Assembly (NCBI GenBank): GCA_944323925.1
Contig: CALUUI010000002.1
Span: forward strand, 62,001 to 126,000
Reading direction: 5' to 3'
Origin: Candidatus Gastranaerophilales bacterium
Lineage (GTDB): Bacteria > Cyanobacteriota > Vampirovibrionia > Gastranaerophilales > Gastranaerophilaceae
Length of the DNA stretch: 64,000 bases
Shown here: positions 61,841 to 64,000 of the stretch, piece by piece
How positions within the stretch are numbered: position 1 is the stretch's first letter
Layout of the letters: every line of letters begins with the position of its first letter
Notes under the pieces: model-generated
What the model was told of the DNA's origin: nothing
Database searches by the model: none
The model's input: the letters and a program-made list of their open reading frames with translations, nothing else
Program-made: the position numbers and the translations under genes

Positions 61841-62923
61841 TTAACTTTTCTCTATATTACCTTTTTTTTGATTATTTTTCAAGCCATACACAAAAAGTAA
61901 AATTTCAGCAACCGCTTTATATAGTTCTGGCGGGATTTCTTGGTTAATTTCAACCATTCTAAATAAGGCTCTTGCAACAGGAGGGTTATCTATAATTGGA
62001 ACTTGATGTTTTTCAGCAATGTCGATAATTTGTCTTGCAATAAGCTCAGTACCTTTTGCAATAAGAGTTGGTGATTGCATAGTTTCAGCATCATATTTTA
62101 GCGCACAGGCAACGTGAATAGGGTTTCTTACAACGAAGTCGGCATCAGGAACACTGTCCATAGCACCTTTTTGGAGCATTGCCATACGGCGTTGTCTTAA
62201 TGCAGCTTTTACGTTCGGATCTCCTTCGGAGTTTTTATATTCATCTTTTATTTCTTTAAATGACATTTTTTGGTCTTTTAAAAACTTCCATCTGGTAACA
62301 CCATAGTCTGCTGCTGCAAGAACCAGAAAGGCAATACCTGCTTTAAACACGAATTCTACAATTAATGACCCGAATTCGATCATTATGGCAAATTGGTTAT
62401 CTATCGCGGCTAGCATTAAAATACTTTCTAAATGTGACCTGTATACCATCCAACCAACAATCCCAAGTACAACTACTTTTAAAATATTTTTGAATAGTTC
62501 AAAAATAGTTTTGGGGTTAAAAAGATTTTTAAAATATTTTGTTGGGTTTAATTTATCAAGTTTAGGAACAAGTGGTGCAACAGTGACCAAGGGACCTACT
62601 TGCATAAAATCAGATAGTATGGCAACAAATGCCGCTATAAATAATAAAGGTAAAATTATTAAAGCAAAAGGCACAAGAGTGGTTGTCATTAAATATGAAA
62701 TCCCTATGTCTTGAATGTGGGCATTTGGTATTTGTTCATATAATTTTGTGAACATACCACTGATTTGGTTCCATAAAAATGGTGCAATCCCTTTTATAAT
62801 AGAAAACATAATAAGTAATGAAAGAGCGATGCCAACCTCTCTTGATTTGACAACTTGACCTTCTTTTCGAGCTTTTTCCAGTTTCTGAGGGGTGGCCTCA
62901 AACTGTTTATCTTCATCACCCAT
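61841..62923 (-). CDS. flhB: Flagellar type III export protein FlhB
   Basis: Export-gate switch protein of 360 residues. EATPQKLEKARKEGQVVKSR at the start, four membrane helices (about 28-50, 85-115, 145-170, 188-212), then the cytoplasmic domain with the self-cleavage site NPIH (about 266-269) followed by ACALKYDAETMQSP and VPIIDNPPVARALF. The usual NPTH is NPIH here; N and P, between which cleavage occurs, are kept. It is followed by the sigma factor gene. Confidence 0.94.
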   Translation of the reverse strand: MGDEDKQFEATPQKLEKARKEGQVVKSREVGIALSLLIMFSIIKGIAPFLWNQISGMFTKLYEQIPNAHIQDIGISYLMTTTLVPFALIILPLLFIAAFVAILSDFMQVGPLVTVAPLVPKLDKLNPTKYFKNLFNPKTIFELFKNILKVVVLGIVGWMVYRSHLESILMLAAIDNQFAIMIEFGSLIVEFVFKAGIAFLVLAAADYGVTRWKFLKDQKMSFKEIKDEYKNSEGDPNVKAALRQRRMAMLQKGAMDSVPDADFVVRNPIHVACALKYDAETMQSPTLIAKGTELIARQIIDIAEKHQVPIIDNPPVARALFRMVEINQEIPPELYKAVAEILLFVYGLKNNQKKGNIEKS

Positions 62924-62944
62924 TTGTCGTTTTGCCTCTGATTA

Positions 62945-64000
62945 TTATACTAAATACTTCTTTATGGTTGATTTATCAAAGACTTCTATGCTGTTTTGTG
63001 AATGGATGAAGATAAGACAACTAATTATTGATTTGAATGATTCAAAATCAATGTAGTTTAGTTTTTGTCTTAAATCAGTCATATTATTGGCTAGAAATTC
63101 TGTGATAATTGTTTTGTCATTGTAAAAAAGTTCCGATAAAAATTCGATACCTTCTTTGGTTTTTACTCCCTCCAGATATAGAATATCAGGTTTTTGAAAT
63201 TCTATAAATCTAAGGGCTTTGTCCATATTGAAACCAACATTTTCATTTAGTTCGCATTGATGAACATTAGGTAAGTTATATTTTGCAATAGATTCGATAC
63301 TCATAACATTTTTCTTGCCATTAGCAATATCAAGAAGAATGGAATAAATAACGTGAGTTTTTCCGCTAAGCGGAGACCCGCAAACAAGAATAATTCCCGG
63401 GGATTCTGCTGCAATTCTGATTTTTTGGCGTTGTTTTTCGTCAGGAATAAGTTCTTCAAGCAGTTTTGGTCGTTTATATATTTTTAATAAAATTCTTTCT
63501 CCCATAATAGTTGGGAATGCAGAAATGCTTGCTGTAAGCATTAACTCATCAACCTTGAAACACAATTTTCCAAGTTGCGGAATTTCGCAAACTGTCGGAT
63601 CAAGGTTTGATAGAGTTTTTAATTTAACAACAAAAGCCGCTGATAAAAATGACGGTAAAAGACCTTTTTCGATTGTTTCACCATTATTTTTAAAATATAC
63701 TCCTAAACCATTATCTATTTGTTCAAAATAGATTTCGTGAATTTTTTCAATGATTGCTTGTTTTAAAATTGCTCGGATGATTCTTTGAATATGATCATCG
63801 CCTGAATTCTTATGAAGTTCTTCTCTCCAGTCAAAGCCATCACTTGAGTCCTCTAAGTAAATTTCTTTTACTGTTTCTGCTTCGTTATAATATTCATCTA
63901 TTTTCTTTAGAATAACACTTTCAGAAGCAATTACAGGCTCGATAGAGCACTCTGCTGATTCTATGATTTTATCTACTGCAAACAAATCAAGCGGATCTGC
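62945..64000 (-). CDS. Degenerate GspE/PilB-family ATPase, 5' end outside the window
   Basis: Secretion/pilus-type ATPase, about 352 residues visible, with the frame still open at the window edge (ADPLDLFAVDK reads on before the TTG at 63985). QAIIEKIHEIYFEQIDNGLG corresponds to the family's SDIHFEP part, VCGSPLSGKTHVIYSIL (near 200) is the Walker A and KPDILYLEGVKTKEGIEF the Walker B, with E kept but the usual GEIRDxET replaced. The changed motifs suggest weak ATPase activity. It lies 21 bases upstream of flhB; not FlhF-like. Confidence 0.72.
   Translation of the reverse strand, partial: ADPLDLFAVDKIIESAECSIEPVIASESVILKKIDEYYNEAETVKEIYLEDSSDGFDWREELHKNSGDDHIQRIIRAILKQAIIEKIHEIYFEQIDNGLGVYFKNNGETIEKGLLPSFLSAAFVVKLKTLSNLDPTVCEIPQLGKLCFKVDELMLTASISAFPTIMGERILLKIYKRPKLLEELIPDEKQRQKIRIAAESPGIILVCGSPLSGKTHVIYSILLDIANGKKNVMSIESIAKYNLPNVHQCELNENVGFNMDKALRFIEFQKPDILYLEGVKTKEGIEFLSELFYNDKTIITEFLANNMTDLRQKLNYIDFESFKSIISCLIFIHSQNSIEVFDKSTIKKYLV

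Noticed and set aside
62945-64000. FlhF or another flagellar GTPase next to flhB
   Set aside because: The sequence has GspE/PilB-type Walker and HFE-like motifs, not the SRP-GTPase motifs of FlhF.
1-64000. tRNA or rRNA genes, prophage or transposase
   Set aside because: None recognised by eye on either strand; a covariance search for tRNAs would be the decisive check.

Overview
The window is a 64 kb piece of an AT-rich bacterial chromosome with densely packed genes. The organism is very probably a flagellated, diderm gut member of Candidatus Melainabacteria (Vampirovibrionia, Gastranaerophilales). This is inferred from low GC, short spacers, a pseudopilin of the MRKLGFTLAEVLITLGIIG type, many small secreted proteins without known family, P- and L-ring flagellar genes (an outer membrane) and the metabolic gene set. 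No 16S rRNA gene is present to prove it. I saw no tRNA or rRNA gene, CRISPR array, prophage or transposase.

Layout. 0-2.6 kb: pyrimidine genes pyrK-pyrD-pyrE and a dCMP deaminase on the minus strand. 2.7-7.7 kb: an SMR exporter, then cdd, a small zinc-ribbon protein, the 7TM-HD phosphodiesterase pgpH, ybeY, dgkA and a secreted repeat protein. 7.7-8.5 kb: a GT microsatellite, an XRE regulator with a long inverted-repeat operator, and a small unknown gene. 8.7-22.5 kb: housekeeping metabolism (phosphohexomutase, formyltransferase, ribF, family 2 glycosyltransferase, apt, deoB, ferredoxin, trxB, pgi, leuD), dnaN and a response regulator. 22.5-23.1 kb: a very AT-rich gene-poor segment between dnaN and dnaA, the best origin candidate here. 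23.4-28.9 kb: dnaA, murI, AMIN/amidase, aroE, XRE-zinc ribbon.

29.2-37.8 kb is a flagellar operon: lytic transglycosylase, flgF, flgG, flgA, flgH, flgI, flgJ, a FlgM-like protein, flgN, flgK, flgL, and a structured 3' end. Flagellin is at 46 kb, and fliA-like sigma and flhB are at 61-63 kb. Between them lie an HNH-like protein, a pseudopilin, an orphan sugar-type ABC permease, clpC, mnmA, bioB, a phosphodiester glycosidase, a second transglycosylase, a predicted zinc metalloprotease, crcB, folC, a histidine kinase, a membrane glycosyltransferase, uvrA and anmK.

Two accessory modules stand out. At 51.22-51.85 kb is a complete type III toxin-antitoxin locus. Its promoter precedes two about 53-nt tandem repeats, each able to fold into an H-type pseudoknot with compensatory changes in both stems. 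A terminator and a ToxN/TenpN-like endoribonuclease gene follow. At 41.08-41.80 kb a DUF559 (VSR-like) endonuclease gene is embedded between GC-rich repeats that combine hairpins with canonical G-quadruplex motifs. The order is A> <B A> [gene] <B A>, which looks like a small mobile or homing repeat element.

Several genes have a -10 box about 6-7 bases before the start codon, suggesting leaderless mRNAs. Start codons below were moved from the longest open frame wherever a Shine-Dalgarno sequence, promoter or overlap pointed to an internal start.
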